64,000 bases of DNA from Sergeia podlipaevii (GCA_030849805.1 JASANZ010002201.1:1-64000), one strand, 5' to 3'; positions 1 through 10,960 are shown, counted from the stretch's first letter. The notes: generated by a model from the sequence alone, not told the origin. A program made the numbers and translations.

Positions 1-851
1 TTATGTCCTCATGAGATGTTTTTGTCAGTCTGACAGGAAACTATAGAGAGTCATCATGCGCGTAGACATGGGCATTGTTGTGGGCACAGAATGTTTTTTT
101 TTTCGTTTTTCTTTCGGTGCGGTGAGTATTTAATGGAAGTGTTTATTTTGGAGTTGGAATGTTACGGGTGCAGTTCCTGTTGGGGAAAGGGGAAAGAGGA
201 TCGGACACGCGGTATTTTGTATGTATGTGAGAGTGGCTGTGCAATCATAAATTTTAGTGCATGAAGTTAGTGCGTCAGACTTTGTAGATGTATCAGCAAA
301 GCTTGGTGGCTCAGAAATCGCTCGTATGATTGTGATTTAGTAGTCATCATGTGCACTGATTCATGACTGTTATTCAAGTATTGCAGTGTCTTTGTGGTGA
401 TCGAAATGGAATTTGTTGTCTTTGAAATAGGGCATTTATTGGATGTCCTAAAATGCTTTTTGTCTTAAGTATTGTCTCGTTTTGTTGTATTAGTAGTAAA
501 GAAATGATGAAATGGAGTGGTGCGTTGTATGAGTATTGGAAATACATATGTATATATATTTGAGTGACGTGGGATAAGTAAATTAAAGAAAAAGTGCTGG
601 ATCTTCTTGTTCTGAGTGTGCCAGCTGCGCTCTAGTGAGCTTGTGGTTGTGCGTTATTCAGAAGGATAGCGCTTTTATATCGCTTCTTGTAATAATTTCC
701 AACAGCAATGGAGAAATACAAATAGGTAATATATGAGTGGTAAAAAAAAAGGGCGATGTTTGTGGTGTTTTTGCGGCTCTCCGCTAACATCTCTCTGTAC
801 TTGATTTGAAAGTGCGGTGACTATCTGCCTCTCTCTCTCTCCGCTCCCTCT
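1..851. other. Gene-free left edge, G/T-rich on plus strand
   Basis: No credible coding frame is visible. The plus strand is rich in T and G: bases 1-300 hold A71 C36 G88 T105 by hand count. This is opposite to the A/C-rich plus strand of other spacers (7561-7680: A70 C25 G15 T10). Pyrimidine tracts here lie on the plus strand (around 94-114 and 828-853). It could be the 3' flank of the TMEM222-like gene or a convergent transcription-end region. Confidence 0.6.
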
Positions 852-1475
852 CTACAGTAGAATGCACATCAAGAGGATAATGATGACAATCAGAACAAAT
901 GGTAAAAGCGTTTGGATACAGCGTGAGATACTAATGTACCTCCCGTGCAGCAGCATTCCAAGGCACACTGTAACTGTATTCATATGGTTAGGACACAGCT
1001 GTTGATCATTCACTACCGATGCAACATATGCGTGACAATTGTTTGTAAAGAAATTGTACTGCTGTGTTTGTCTAAAGTGCCGAGTGATATGCGAGACGGC
1101 GTAGTCGTATGCCTCAATCTCTTGTGTGATGGCCGCAGAACTTGCGGTGCTCAGTGGAGCACTGGCGTTGCGATGGTAAAAGGACGGCACATAGATCTTG
1201 GAAAGGTCCCAATACTTCGTGGGGCGCCCAAAAAGCATCTTGTCGACACCAATGCTATAGTTGCCTTGAAAATCATAAATGCGTCCCTGGCTATCACAAA
1301 TGCCAATGTGCCCAATGAATGGAGCTATCCACGTGAGAAGTGGAATGGGCGACCACACAATACAAAAAGGGTAGTGCTCGCGATGCGAATCGATAGCAGG
1401 AGGCAGTGGGAACACCTCCGCCTCATCTCTTTCTTCTTCACAAGTATTCACCTTTCCTTGCATTTTCTTTCTCAT
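852..1475 (-). CDS. TMEM222/DUF778-family membrane protein
   Basis: A 207-residue protein matching the TMEM222 (DUF778) family, which is widespread in eukaryotes and poorly characterised. Visible family blocks are 'CIVWSPIPLLTW' at residues 38-49, the 'PFIGHIGICD' block at 52-61 with 'IYDFQG' at 66-71, 'FGRPTKYWDL' at 82-91 and 'NNCHAYVA' at 145-152. The conserved Cys/His residues resemble a papain-like or NlpC-like arrangement, but a catalytic role is inference only. The C-terminus (about 188-207) is a hydrophobic segment ending at the stop, suggesting a tail anchor. The start may be M1 or M5. It is the last gene of the minus-strand array in this window. Function is unknown; the family call is firm. 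Confidence 0.85.
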   Translation of the reverse strand: MRKKMQGKVNTCEEERDEAEVFPLPPAIDSHREHYPFCIVWSPIPLLTWIAPFIGHIGICDSQGRIYDFQGNYSIGVDKMLFGRPTKYWDLSKIYVPSFYHRNASAPLSTASSAAITQEIEAYDYAVSHITRHFRQTQQYNFFTNNCHAYVASVVNDQQLCPNHMNTVTVCLGMLLHGRYISISRCIQTLLPFVLIVIIILLMCILL

Positions 1476-1870
1476 TATCTAAATGCGTGTATATATGTTC
1501 TTATCCTGTTTTGCTGTTGTTGTATTTTTTTTTGTTTTCTTCTTTTGCTCAAGTGTATGCTTGCAGTGATGAGCAGTAATAAAAAAAGACAATAATAATA
1601 ATAATAACAATAAGTGATACAGAAGGGAGATATAACCGAGAGAGTGTGGGATGACGAAAAGCAAAGAGCTACTAAACCCCCTTTGTAACACTGTGTTGCC
1701 TTGGAGACGTGTACACACACACAAAAAAAAAGAACAATATGCTGTAAAGATCAAATTTGTGACTGCAGAGTATACAAACTGTAAGCAAGAGTAACTTTTT
1801 TTTTTTTTTGGAAAGAATGTAACAGCATCTTTCTCCTGAAAGCAACAAAATCCTGCCTGTCTTTCGTTTC
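1476..1870. other. Intergenic spacer
   Basis: AT-rich spacer with (AAT)n near 1592-1612 and several A runs on the plus strand (T runs on the transcribed strand). It likely holds the polypyrimidine tract for the TMEM222-like gene and the 3' UTR of the lipid kinase gene. No gene seen. Confidence 0.6.
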
Positions 1871-4800
1871 TTATTCATCCGCCTGCATTTTTCTTCGAAG
1901 AGACTTTTCACGGGCTGCAATCGTGCGTCTAACGCTGAAGATCTTGTCTGGCACACCGCAGAAGTAAGTATTCACCCACTTCAGAAAGCGTGCCTGATAG
2001 CTGGCGGGGTCAATAATCGTTGGGTCACGCCCGCCATATCCGAGCACTGTGTCAAGCCCAGATTTTACCTTGGATTCTAGCACCTTTGCGCCTGTGTAGG
2101 GGTGAAGGTAGTCAATCACGCCTACGTGAAGACATCGACGTTCGCGCTGAACCGCCACCATCAGCGAGTAGTCCATCACCGCAGAGTCACTCAGTATCTG
2201 TGTATCTCGCGTGAGACACTCGAGCAGAGAGCTCTTCGCTTCTGTGGAAACAAAAAAGAACTCTCCAGCGCGGGTCATTTGTAAGAGGTCTGTGTCGAGC
2301 CTCACCATGGCGCCAATCGCACTCGAGCGGTTGCGCTGACTCCCCTTCAAATCATATGTCATGTCTACTTGGGTCCCTGCTACAAGGTTCTCCGTCAGCA
2401 TAAAGTACTGCGGCTCCCCTGCTTCTCCTCCGGAGGTAGATACATACATAGTATAGAGCCCGAGTGCTTTTGCAAGAACGGTATCTTCTCCGTCAGTGCC
2501 AAATCTCCATGAATCAGCTGTCGTTTCACGACAGCGATGGCTATGAACTGAAGCGGTGGAGTAACGAGAGTATCTCACGTACATATGTGCAAAGTAACGA
2601 GGGCCGAGATGGCAAAAGTGTTTCAGTTCCATTGCCTTCACACGCTTCAACAAGTAGCGTCCATCAGCAGTGATGAAGAAGCCTGCTTTCGTTTTGCCGC
2701 CGTCCGTGCGATGTACAAGGCATCGAGCAAGGGAATCTGCCAAACTGATGGGCTCACCACCTGTGTGGAGGTACTGAAGTGCAGCAAATTCTTCCGGATA
2801 TAATACTTCCACCTTTACCGACGTCGGTGAAGTTGCACTGAGAAGCCCTGTAGTGGTATTGCTGCTCACTGTGGAGGCACTGGTATGAGTGCTCGGGTAG
2901 ACAATGCCAGTAAGAAAGGAAAGCGTAAAGACCGCCACAGGATTGGGCTGAGGCGCTGTGGAAGCCTTTTGCAAGGTTGCCAAGGCACCTTCTGTAGCGT
3001 TCGCTGCAGCAGGATAGTATTTCGCAATGACAGCATCCTCCTGTTCAGATGCTGCAGGGACATCCCCAGGGACGAAAGTGGCTAGCATCATACGCCGCAG
3101 CACCACCGCAATAACACTACAGGGCTCCGAAAGTCGAATACCTGCCCTATCGCTGGGACTGTAAAGCCACCCCTTCGCGATAGAGCCAAGTGCATCTACC
3201 ACAAGAGCTTTTGCTCGTGAGTCGTTCGCGGCTGGCACGGCGGCCAACAATGAACCAAGCCCACCACCACCACCAGAAGCCTCAGAGGGTACGAGCAGTG
3301 TACTTACGGCAGTCACAAGAGGCTTCAATAACTCCCATCGCATCAGGTCAATGTCAGAAGTGGTGATGGTACTTTCAACGACTGTAAGAAGATGCTGGGC
3401 CTCCTCTTTGAGTATTTCCAGTGAGCCCTCATCTTGTTCATTCGCTCGAGTGTCTTCAGATTTTTGCTGACGGCATAACTTTCGCCTCGATATTTCGCCA
3501 TCCAAAAGAGCAGTAAGGGTTCGCACGTCGCGTGCCAGCTCTTCTTTCTCCATGGAAAGATAACTCCCATCATCCTGCATGTCCCCCTCACACGCTGTAT
3601 CTGTGATCAAAGCAGGCGGTTTCTCCAATGACGGGAGCACCAAAGGTGGCATTGAAATTGCGTAGAGTACAAGCGAACTGACACAAAAAGTAATGGTAGT
3701 TTCCAACGATGGAGAGGGAAACAAAATGAAAGTCAAACAAAGCGGGAGTGGATCACGCTTGTTGTTGTTGCTGTCGCAAAGATGGGCACGAAACTGAGAC
3801 CCGTATATAAGCAGCTCCAGAAGCGCACCGAGGGACATGCTAAGCGTATGAGGAGTGCAGAGAACCGCGGTGGCAGATGCTTCAGCTGACAATGAGGCAG
3901 GGGTTCTTTCTGAAACACAATATGGTGGCGGCATGGAGCAAAGAGCGCTTGAAAACCGCGAAGCTGACCATGAGCGCGCCATTGAAGCATATCCAACCTC
4001 CGCATAACCCTCTCGAGGGGCGACGCTCTTGTAGTCCATCGTGCTCCGGTCAAATGCAATGGCATGCTGCTTTGCACGTTCATAGCACACCACCTCGTCG
4101 TTGGTTGCCCAGCACATATAGGGTCGCCGCTGTGACGATGTCCCTTTCTTTGTGCTCATCGACTGTGACAAAGACTTTCCTTGGCTAGACATAGTAGTGG
4201 AGGTCACACTCGTCACGATAATCTTGCAGCTCTCATGAACGTATATGCTACGAGACGGGGCTTCCTTCAGACGCGAGACGAGAAATGCGCCAAGAGGTTC
4301 ATCTCCGTCACCATAGAAAGACAACACTTCACGCCGCTGATGCGCCGAAGACGCCTGCTGTTGTCCTAGTGCTGTTGTTGCTGGTAGTGGTGCCTCAGGA
4401 CCGCAGCCAGTTCCTACAGGTTGCGAAGAAGTTTCGCCCGAGTGATGATGAAGAGAAGAGACCAAAACAGCCGCTGTAGGGGGTGTTGTATCGGCCGCAG
4501 CCCCAGTGGCAGGCGCTTCACCTCCACGCTCAAGACACACTGTGTTGAGCACAATTGAGTCACGCAGCAGCTCACAGTGCTCTGCTGCCAAATCCATCAC
4601 ACAAGAAGGAAACTGCGTGCCTATGTTCATCGTGAGAGCTGTGTCGCAACAGCGCACGTCTCGCGAGGATGCATCATCGCCAGACGAGTCTGAACGACGC
4701 TCCCGCGATGAAAGTGGAAGCCCAAACCCGGTCAAAAAATGCGCCTCCGCACACATATGATATGCAGCGGCGATGCAAGCCTCAAAAACATCTTTTAGTG

Positions 4801-6388
4801 CTTCCGCTGCCTCTGCAGATGGTGCACCAAAAAAAATGACGGATGTGATAGCAGGTATCGGCAGTCCGCCGAAGACACAGGTTGGTTTCCCCTCATTTGT
4901 GGAGGATATCACTTCAACGTACTCGCACGTGCCTAGAGGTACCTCTTGAAGCTCCGTCGCAGAAAGGTACTGTAGGTCTGCCACCACCGCCGCGTTACAG
5001 CAGAGAGCGAGCTGACGTACCACAAGAGGGCCAGCGTGCAATAGAAGACTGATGTCCCCAGCTTCAATGATGCGTTCCTGCAGGTAGTGGTGCATGCTGC
5101 CCTCTACCACAATCAAGCTTGGATGCATGGCGTGAATGCGGTCAAACAACTTGTCGAGAATGCCCTCGTAGGAGTTCACGTACTCGAGCAGCTCCATTGA
5201 GGGGGATGCGCGCACAGTCACAGACCCACCAAGAAGCAAAAGCTTTGGATTGGCAATGCGGGTGGGCATGCGACGGGACACCATCGTATGAGGAAAAGAG
5301 ACTGCCTGGCGCACGTGCGCGAAAAAGTACTGAAGGTGATCTGCAGCAACATCCACTGTGACGTTGACGTGATCTAGCACGTTACGCCCAAGTGCGACCG
5401 TGGTGAGCGTCAGTGCGGTCCATGTTGCGTTGCACAAGAGACGCGATACTTCTCTCTCTTTAGAGATGCATTGCAGTCCTCTCTGCGCAAGCCAGGAGCC
5501 AAGCACGTCTTCATGCAGGCTCAAAAGATATAGAGCGCGTTCGTGCAGAGTGTGACATGCATCCAGTGCAAATTGGTCTAAGCCCTCCACTGTACTCCCT
5601 GCTGGACTACTGGACGCAAAAAACCTAGTGCAGACTCCAATCTCTTGCTCTGAGTTAACTCCCAAAGGGGGAATATGCAGCATAGAGGCCTCCACTTCCA
5701 CCTTGTCCCTTGCACTCCAGAGAATATCGCCCTCTCTCTTAACAAAAACATTTTTACCAGAAACTTTGTCCTCTTCGCCAAGTTTACAAAGAAGTCTTTC
5801 AAGGGCTGTCTTATGGTGCTGAGGCACTTCACTGATGCAGTAGGCAACGCTTCGATCTTCTTCTGTCTCCGCGTGAGGCACTGCGCCAACACCTCCGTCT
5901 TTCAACCGGCCAAGCCAATTGTCTCGCTCGACGTCTGGGTTCCCGCGACTGTTGCTTTTTGTCGGGATAGCAGATGGGGCAGTTTTTGAGACGTCGCTGC
6001 TACTCGCTTTGGTTAGAGGGAGGGACTGCGATTGGCTTCTCCGAGCTGTAGCGTAACTCGCATAAAGAGCGGCGGTGGCACTTGCTGCTGCTATTGCCGC
6101 TTCGCTTGAATCTCCTGCGCTCGATTCTTGATGTTGCTGTGCACTATTCTGCGCACACTGTTGACACAATTTCATACTTTTTGATTCTGTGTACGTGTCT
6201 GATCTTGAAGGAAGTTGCTCCAAAGATGCGCGTGTGTGCACAGTCCGTCTTGTAAGGCATCCACCACAAAACACCTGCCCACATAGACGGCAGTGGTGTT
6301 TGCGGAGAAACGCAGTGAACTTGTTATTGCAGCCTCGGCACCTCAGCGCATATTTGTCTTCGACCCATAATGATCGGTCAGTTGGCAT
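1871..6388 (-). CDS. Fab1/PIKfyve-type phosphatidylinositol 3-phosphate 5-kinase
   Basis: A 1505-residue protein with the full Fab1/PIKfyve layout. An N-terminal FYVE zinc finger has 'WVED' at 8-11, 'RKHHCR' at 29-34 and Cys pairs 17/20, 33/36, 41/44, 75/78, predicting binding to PI3P on endosomes. A middle Cpn60/TCP1-like chaperonin region spans roughly residues 330-560. The C-terminal PIP-kinase domain (about 1190-1490) contains 'YDLKGSQRNR' near 1343, the glycine loop typical of the family, and a 'IIDPASYQARFL' block near the end. The known family reaction is phosphorylation of PI3P to PI(3,5)P2, controlling endosome/lysosome membrane traffic. It is shorter than yeast or human homologues (about 2000-2300 aa), mainly through shorter linkers. 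Identity is strong; activity is inferred. Confidence 0.93.
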   Translation of the reverse strand: MPTDRSLWVEDKYALRCRGCNNKFTAFLRKHHCRLCGQVFCGGCLTRRTVHTRASLEQLPSRSDTYTESKSMKLCQQCAQNSAQQHQESSAGDSSEAAIAAASATAALYASYATARRSQSQSLPLTKASSSDVSKTAPSAIPTKSNSRGNPDVERDNWLGRLKDGGVGAVPHAETEEDRSVAYCISEVPQHHKTALERLLCKLGEEDKVSGKNVFVKREGDILWSARDKVEVEASMLHIPPLGVNSEQEIGVCTRFFASSSPAGSTVEGLDQFALDACHTLHERALYLLSLHEDVLGSWLAQRGLQCISKEREVSRLLCNATWTALTLTTVALGRNVLDHVNVTVDVAADHLQYFFAHVRQAVSFPHTMVSRRMPTRIANPKLLLLGGSVTVRASPSMELLEYVNSYEGILDKLFDRIHAMHPSLIVVEGSMHHYLQERIIEAGDISLLLHAGPLVVRQLALCCNAAVVADLQYLSATELQEVPLGTCEYVEVISSTNEGKPTCVFGGLPIPAITSVIFFGAPSAEAAEALKDVFEACIAAAYHMCAEAHFLTGFGLPLSSRERRSDSSGDDASSRDVRCCDTALTMNIGTQFPSCVMDLAAEHCELLRDSIVLNTVCLERGGEAPATGAAADTTPPTAAVLVSSLHHHSGETSSQPVGTGCGPEAPLPATTALGQQQASSAHQRREVLSFYGDGDEPLGAFLVSRLKEAPSRSIYVHESCKIIVTSVTSTTMSSQGKSLSQSMSTKKGTSSQRRPYMCWATNDEVVCYERAKQHAIAFDRSTMDYKSVAPREGYAEVGYASMARSWSASRFSSALCSMPPPYCVSERTPASLSAEASATAVLCTPHTLSMSLGALLELLIYGSQFRAHLCDSNNNKRDPLPLCLTFILFPSPSLETTITFCVSSLVLYAISMPPLVLPSLEKPPALITDTACEGDMQDDGSYLSMEKEELARDVRTLTALLDGEISRRKLCRQQKSEDTRANEQDEGSLEILKEEAQHLLTVVESTITTSDIDLMRWELLKPLVTAVSTLLVPSEASGGGGGLGSLLAAVPAANDSRAKALVVDALGSIAKGWLYSPSDRAGIRLSEPCSVIAVVLRRMMLATFVPGDVPAASEQEDAVIAKYYPAAANATEGALATLQKASTAPQPNPVAVFTLSFLTGIVYPSTHTSASTVSSNTTTGLLSATSPTSVKVEVLYPEEFAALQYLHTGGEPISLADSLARCLVHRTDGGKTKAGFFITADGRYLLKRVKAMELKHFCHLGPRYFAHMYVRYSRYSTASVHSHRCRETTADSWRFGTDGEDTVLAKALGLYTMYVSTSGGEAGEPQYFMLTENLVAGTQVDMTYDLKGSQRNRSSAIGAMVRLDTDLLQMTRAGEFFFVSTEAKSSLLECLTRDTQILSDSAVMDYSLMVAVQRERRCLHVGVIDYLHPYTGAKVLESKVKSGLDTVLGYGGRDPTIIDPASYQARFLKWVNTYFCGVPDKIFSVRRTIAAREKSLRRKMQADE

Positions 6389-6940
6389 TGAAGAAGGGGC
6401 CTAAGTATATGTTTACTATCCTAAAATGATAGCAATGAACGAGAGCAACTGTCTAAATGTATGCCTTCCTTTTTGAATGTGCACTTACTTCTGTATCGTC
6501 CACTACGACCATTCATATTAAATGCTCGGCAGAGTATGTGCTAATATGCTTTGTAACAAATAGTCTCAGTGGAAACAGAGTTCAAGAGGAAGAAAACAGA
6601 CAACACCAATAATAATAATTTTTTAAATTATAAAAAAAAAACGAGTTATAGAGACAGAGAAAAGGAGCTTCATTGCAAAATAAGGGGGAAAAAAGCAATA
6701 ACAATATGTTACCGAATGACTACATGCCAACGCCAAACAGACCGCAACAAGCCTTATTCCTCCTAGCACACAGTATCCTGTGCTTCACATTTTCTCACGC
6801 TACTACGAACAATCCCAACAAAAACAAAAAGACAAACGTTTTGCTTAAATATTCATAGTCAACCCTACACTACGTAAAATATGAAAAAAAAAAAATAATA
6901 ACAAGAGATAAAGGAACAAAAAAAAAGATGTGATGGCTTT

Positions 6941-6973
<33 letters not shown>

Positions 6974-7904
6974 GTGTGTGTGCAGCTTCGAAGGTTTCAG
7001 TAGGATTTTTTTCTTGCCAGTATTTCTTATCTTAAATTCGACATACACAATAAGTTTACAACGAAAAGGGCATTGAAACAAGCCCTACACACACAAAGGA
7101 AAAAAGCTTTTGTTTTACCCAACGCATTTTTGCTACTCTAATGTAAATGTAAGAGGAAAAAAAAACATACCTCGGCCGTGCTCATCACAAAAATCCATCT
7201 CAAGAAAAGCTGAGTACATAAATATATTCAGGTATACATTTTTTTTTTTTGAGGTGCCTACAATACGACAACCTGGCAGTTTCCAGCCAGACTCCACATT
7301 GCGAACGACAAGAGAAAAAAATAAAAAAAACCGAGACGAGCGAGCACACCACCATGTGAGAGAAGATGAAAAAAAGACATATTCCCTGCCAGTATTAATA
7401 TTATGTTCAGTTACATTTTTCGCGCTTTTTTCTTCTTCCTTTTGCGGCTTCTCTCGACGGATGATTGCTTCTTAGACTCGTCCGCATCCCTTAATGCATC
7501 CAGAGCCCCACACCATTAGCAATGAATTTCCCTTCTGTTCTTATTCAAGAGGTTCATGGCGCAAGCAAAGATATAAAAAAAACACAGAAAAAGATAGAAA
7601 CAAAGAGAGAAACATCAAGTATACGCACAACGCCCACTCATACACAACAACAATAGCAACGGAATAAAACAAAAACAACACCTACCTGCACGCACACATA
7701 CAAAGACACGTGCACACCATTCTACTCGGTATTGGGGAAAAAAAAGAAAAAAAAAAGAAACTAGAGACCCATCTACGTGTGTATGTACTGTATATTCTTG
7801 TGAATTTTCGTAATTTCACCCTTATGAACGGACTATAACGTGCGATTGCCAACGGTATACAAAGGAGAGAAAGAGAGAAATAAAAAATAAAAAAAAAGTG
7901 GCTA
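6389..7904. other. Long intergenic spacer
   Basis: About 1.5 kb with no convincing gene. Open frames on both strands here are low-complexity (Lys/Asn/Phe-rich) and look like chance products of A and T runs. The plus strand is strongly A-rich. It contains a TCTG/TG microsatellite at 6941-6982 and many A runs, and should hold the 3' UTR of the OGDH gene and the splice region of the lipid kinase gene. Confidence 0.6.
6941..6982. repeat. (TCTG)8 followed by (TG)n microsatellite
   Basis: Eight perfect tetranucleotide TCTG units run directly into five or more TG units. It is a simple-sequence repeat in a non-coding spacer. Confidence 0.95.
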
Positions 7905-10900
7905 CTACGCAAAAACCTCCTCAACGATCTTCTTCTCTTCTTCAACGTGCACACTGCCGTAGCCAGTGGACGGGGAAGCCACAGCCGGGCGGCCGATAAA
8001 GTCAATAGACTTCTGCTGCACGTCAAGACGACGAAGCAGGCTGTTGAAGCGAGGACGCATAAAGGCCCACATGCCCATATTCTTGGGCTCCTCCTGAAGC
8101 CAGACAATCTGCACGTCCTTGTTGCGTGCGGTATACTTTTCCAATACATCCGCGACCTGCTCCCACGCGAAGGGGGCGAGCTGCTCCAAAGTCACGAGGA
8201 CGACGTCGTTGTGCGCGCCAGGAGTGGTCTTTTGAGTTGCGACGCGAGCATCAGCAACGATGCTCTCGATCTGGCCACTGCAGAAGACAACCTTGCGAGG
8301 CACAACATTGTCGCCATCCTTGCAGCAATCAATAACAGGCTTGAAACGAGTGCCCTTCTCCATCTCACTCAAGGACGACAGATTTGGCGCACGCAGGCGA
8401 GCCTTGGAGAAGAAGTTGACAAGAGGTTTCGCAAAGTCACGCAGACCCTGGCGACGCAAGATGTGGAAGTAGCTCGCGGGAGTGCTAGGGTACGTCAGCT
8501 GCCAGTTGTGCCTCTTGATGCGCGCCTCCAGCATCTCGTCGCTGGAGCGTGCGCGGAAGTCATTAGGGACGTGATCGAGATCGTCGCTGAGCTGCAGGAA
8601 GCGCTCGATACGGGCGGAGCTGTGCTCTGGGCCAGCACCGGAGTAGCCGTGGGGAAGCGAGAGGATCAGGCTCGTGTGTGTGTTCCACTTCTCCTCACCG
8701 CAACCCAGAAACTGATCAAAAACTACCTGTGCACCGTTGGCGAAGTCACCGAACTGGGCCTCCCACATTGTAATGCTCTTGGTGTTCTCCATATTGTATC
8801 CCATCTCAAAACCGCAGACGCCGTACTCGGAGAGGGAGCTGTTAGCAATAGTAACGAGAGCCTGTTTGGGAGTGATCGTCTTGACAGGGAAGTACTTGAG
8901 GTCAGTCTGTTGATCGGTGATCCCGGCGTGACGCTGAGTGAAGGTACCACGCTCCACATCCTCTCCAGTGAGACGAATGTGAACACCTTCTACGGACAAA
9001 GACCCAAGGGCAAGAAGCTCGCCCAGGCACCACTCAATGGCATCACCGCTCTCAATACCCTTCCTGCGAGCCGCGTAGGTACGCTCCACAACAGGATGAG
9101 GCTTCTTCATCTCCTTGGGAATCGTAGTGATATGCAGTCCAATCTCCTTGAGCGTCTCCATGTCCAAACCGGAATCGACCGCGGGTGGCGGCGGCGCGAT
9201 CTGCTGAGATGCAACCTTCTGAGCGGCCAAATCTGATGAGGTGTTCTCAGACTCAGGGTCGAAAACGAGAAGGACCTTGACAAAGTCCTGAGTGCTATTC
9301 ATGCGCTCAAAGGCTTGGCGCATTATACCCTGCCACTCCTTGTCCTTCGTCGCTGCTTCCTCAGTCGTCAGCACCTTCTCCTCCACGAGTGCTTTGGTGT
9401 AGAGGTCAACCACACGCGGGTGGCGCTTAATCTTCTGGTAAAGCACTGGCTGCGTGAAGTCAGGGAGGTCCGCCTCGTTGTGACCGTTGCGACGGTAGCA
9501 CACCAGATCAATAATGACATCGCGGCGGTACTGCTGGCGGAAGCGGGCAGCAATCTGAGCCGCACGAACACACGCCTCTACATCGTCGCCGTTGACGTGC
9601 ATGACGGGTGCGTTGTTGACCTTGGCAAGGTCACTGCAGTACGCGCTTGCACGGCTTCCCTTTGGGTTAGTCGTAAAACCGATCTGATTGTTGGTGACAA
9701 TATGGAGCGTGCCACCAACGTGGAAGTTTTCCAGCTCGCAGAAGCCCATCGTCTCGTAGCAACTGCCCTGTCCAGCAAAAGCGGCATCGCCGTGGATCAA
9801 AATAGGCATTGTACGAGTGCACTCCACATCATCAGCGTATACCTGGCGAGCACGCGTATTGCCCAGCACGAGGGGATTGACAGCCTCCAGGTGGGATGGG
9901 TTAGGCAGCAGCTCAAGATCCACGCGCTTGCCGTTGCTCAGTTTCACGTTCTTGCGCAGGCCTAAGTGATACTTCACATCACCGCTGATCTGTGCGTTTT
10001 CAACCGGGGTCTTCCCCTCAAACTCATTAAGAATCGCGTGGAGTGACTTCTTGAGCACATTTGCAAGAACGTTGAGACGACCACGGTGCGCCATGCCCAA
10101 GATGCAGCTTTGCACGCCAAGATCGGTAGCTTCGTTGATTGCGGCATTCATAGCGGGAATCAGTGCTTCACCACCATCAAGGCCGAAGCGCTGCTGAGTG
10201 GCATACTTGATTTGCAGAAACTTCTCAAACCCACAGGCTTCCACGACGTCGTTGTAAAACTGGCGCTTCTCTTCCGCAGAGAAGGGCTGTGTGGTGTTGA
10301 GGATTTCTTGCCGGAACCAGTTGCGGAGATCAAAGAAGCCGGAGGACATAAACTCAAACCCAATTGAGCCGCAGTACATTTGGCGAAGGCGCTTCTCAAT
10401 ATCACCGAGAGTCATTGCAGTGCCGCCGCTCACGAACATCGCCTCGTAGGCGGCACCAAACTTCACGTTGAACACCTGCGAGAGATCATCCTTGGTAAAG
10501 CCAAACGCCTCGATATCAAGGCCGTTCTTTCTGAAGGTGCTGAGATCTTCGTCGTAGCCCTGGATAGGGTTCACGCTGGCAAGGTGGTGGCCATTGTTCT
10601 CGTACTCCCTTACCATCCATGCAAGTCGCATGTTGTCCAGACGCTGCTTCTCAGAGAGCGCCTTTGGGTCCGTTGGGCGGCTAAATGTAGCCACCGCGGG
10701 GGCATCGATACTACCAGAGCGAATTGCCTCAAGGATAGGCTGCCAGCTGCTGTCCACAAGTGCGCGGTCCTGCTCGTACTGACGAAGGAGATGCTCCACA
10801 TACGCGTCGTTCTCAGGCCTCACCAACTGATCATACGGATTCGGCTTTCGGATCGTGCGAGCGTCGGTGTATTGACGAGAAAAGAGAGCCTGGCACAGAG

Positions 10901-10928
10901 CGCCCTTCCGTAGGGCACGACGCATCAT
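7905..10928 (-). CDS. 2-oxoglutarate dehydrogenase E1 component
   Basis: A 1007-residue thiamine-diphosphate enzyme of the OGDH E1 family; the human enzyme is of similar length. It decarboxylates 2-oxoglutarate in the mitochondrial matrix and passes the succinyl group to E2. The first about 25 residues are Arg/Ala/Ser-rich without acids ('MMRRALRKGALCQALFSRQY'), fitting a mitochondrial presequence. 'HRGRLNVL' near 285 and 'HGDAAFAGQGS' near 379 are family-conserved active-site/TPP-region blocks, and the C-terminal half carries the transketolase-like pyrimidine domain and the E1 C-terminal region. Two ATGs are adjacent at the start. A T10 tract and an AG lie 17-32 nt upstream on the transcribed strand. 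Nothing is truncated. Confidence 0.97.
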   Translation of the reverse strand: MMRRALRKGALCQALFSRQYTDARTIRKPNPYDQLVRPENDAYVEHLLRQYEQDRALVDSSWQPILEAIRSGSIDAPAVATFSRPTDPKALSEKQRLDNMRLAWMVREYENNGHHLASVNPIQGYDEDLSTFRKNGLDIEAFGFTKDDLSQVFNVKFGAAYEAMFVSGGTAMTLGDIEKRLRQMYCGSIGFEFMSSGFFDLRNWFRQEILNTTQPFSAEEKRQFYNDVVEACGFEKFLQIKYATQQRFGLDGGEALIPAMNAAINEATDLGVQSCILGMAHRGRLNVLANVLKKSLHAILNEFEGKTPVENAQISGDVKYHLGLRKNVKLSNGKRVDLELLPNPSHLEAVNPLVLGNTRARQVYADDVECTRTMPILIHGDAAFAGQGSCYETMGFCELENFHVGGTLHIVTNNQIGFTTNPKGSRASAYCSDLAKVNNAPVMHVNGDDVEACVRAAQIAARFRQQYRRDVIIDLVCYRRNGHNEADLPDFTQPVLYQKIKRHPRVVDLYTKALVEEKVLTTEEAATKDKEWQGIMRQAFERMNSTQDFVKVLLVFDPESENTSSDLAAQKVASQQIAPPPPAVDSGLDMETLKEIGLHITTIPKEMKKPHPVVERTYAARRKGIESGDAIEWCLGELLALGSLSVEGVHIRLTGEDVERGTFTQRHAGITDQQTDLKYFPVKTITPKQALVTIANSSLSEYGVCGFEMGYNMENTKSITMWEAQFGDFANGAQVVFDQFLGCGEEKWNTHTSLILSLPHGYSGAGPEHSSARIERFLQLSDDLDHVPNDFRARSSDEMLEARIKRHNWQLTYPSTPASYFHILRRQGLRDFAKPLVNFFSKARLRAPNLSSLSEMEKGTRFKPVIDCCKDGDNVVPRKVVFCSGQIESIVADARVATQKTTPGAHNDVVLVTLEQLAPFAWEQVADVLEKYTARNKDVQIVWLQEEPKNMGMWAFMRPRFNSLLRRLDVQQKSIDFIGRPAVASPSTGYGSVHVEEEKKIVEEVFA

Positions 10929-10944
10929 CTTCTTCTGCTTATCA

Positions 10945-10960
10945 CTTCAGAAAAAAAAAA
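10945..10960 (-). promoter_or_regulatory. Candidate trans-splice acceptor of OGDH E1 mRNA
   Basis: On the minus strand a run of ten T (10960-10951) is followed by CTGAAG; the AG at 10946-10945 is the first acceptor after the tract. It would give a 5' UTR of about 16 nt. A second AG lies a few bases further in. Inferred from pattern only. Confidence 0.45.

Noticed and set aside
7947..9236. Plus-strand open frame of 429 codons antisense to OGDH E1
   Set aside because: It is a mirror of a highly conserved gene in another frame, with no homology of its own and no plus-strand splice context.
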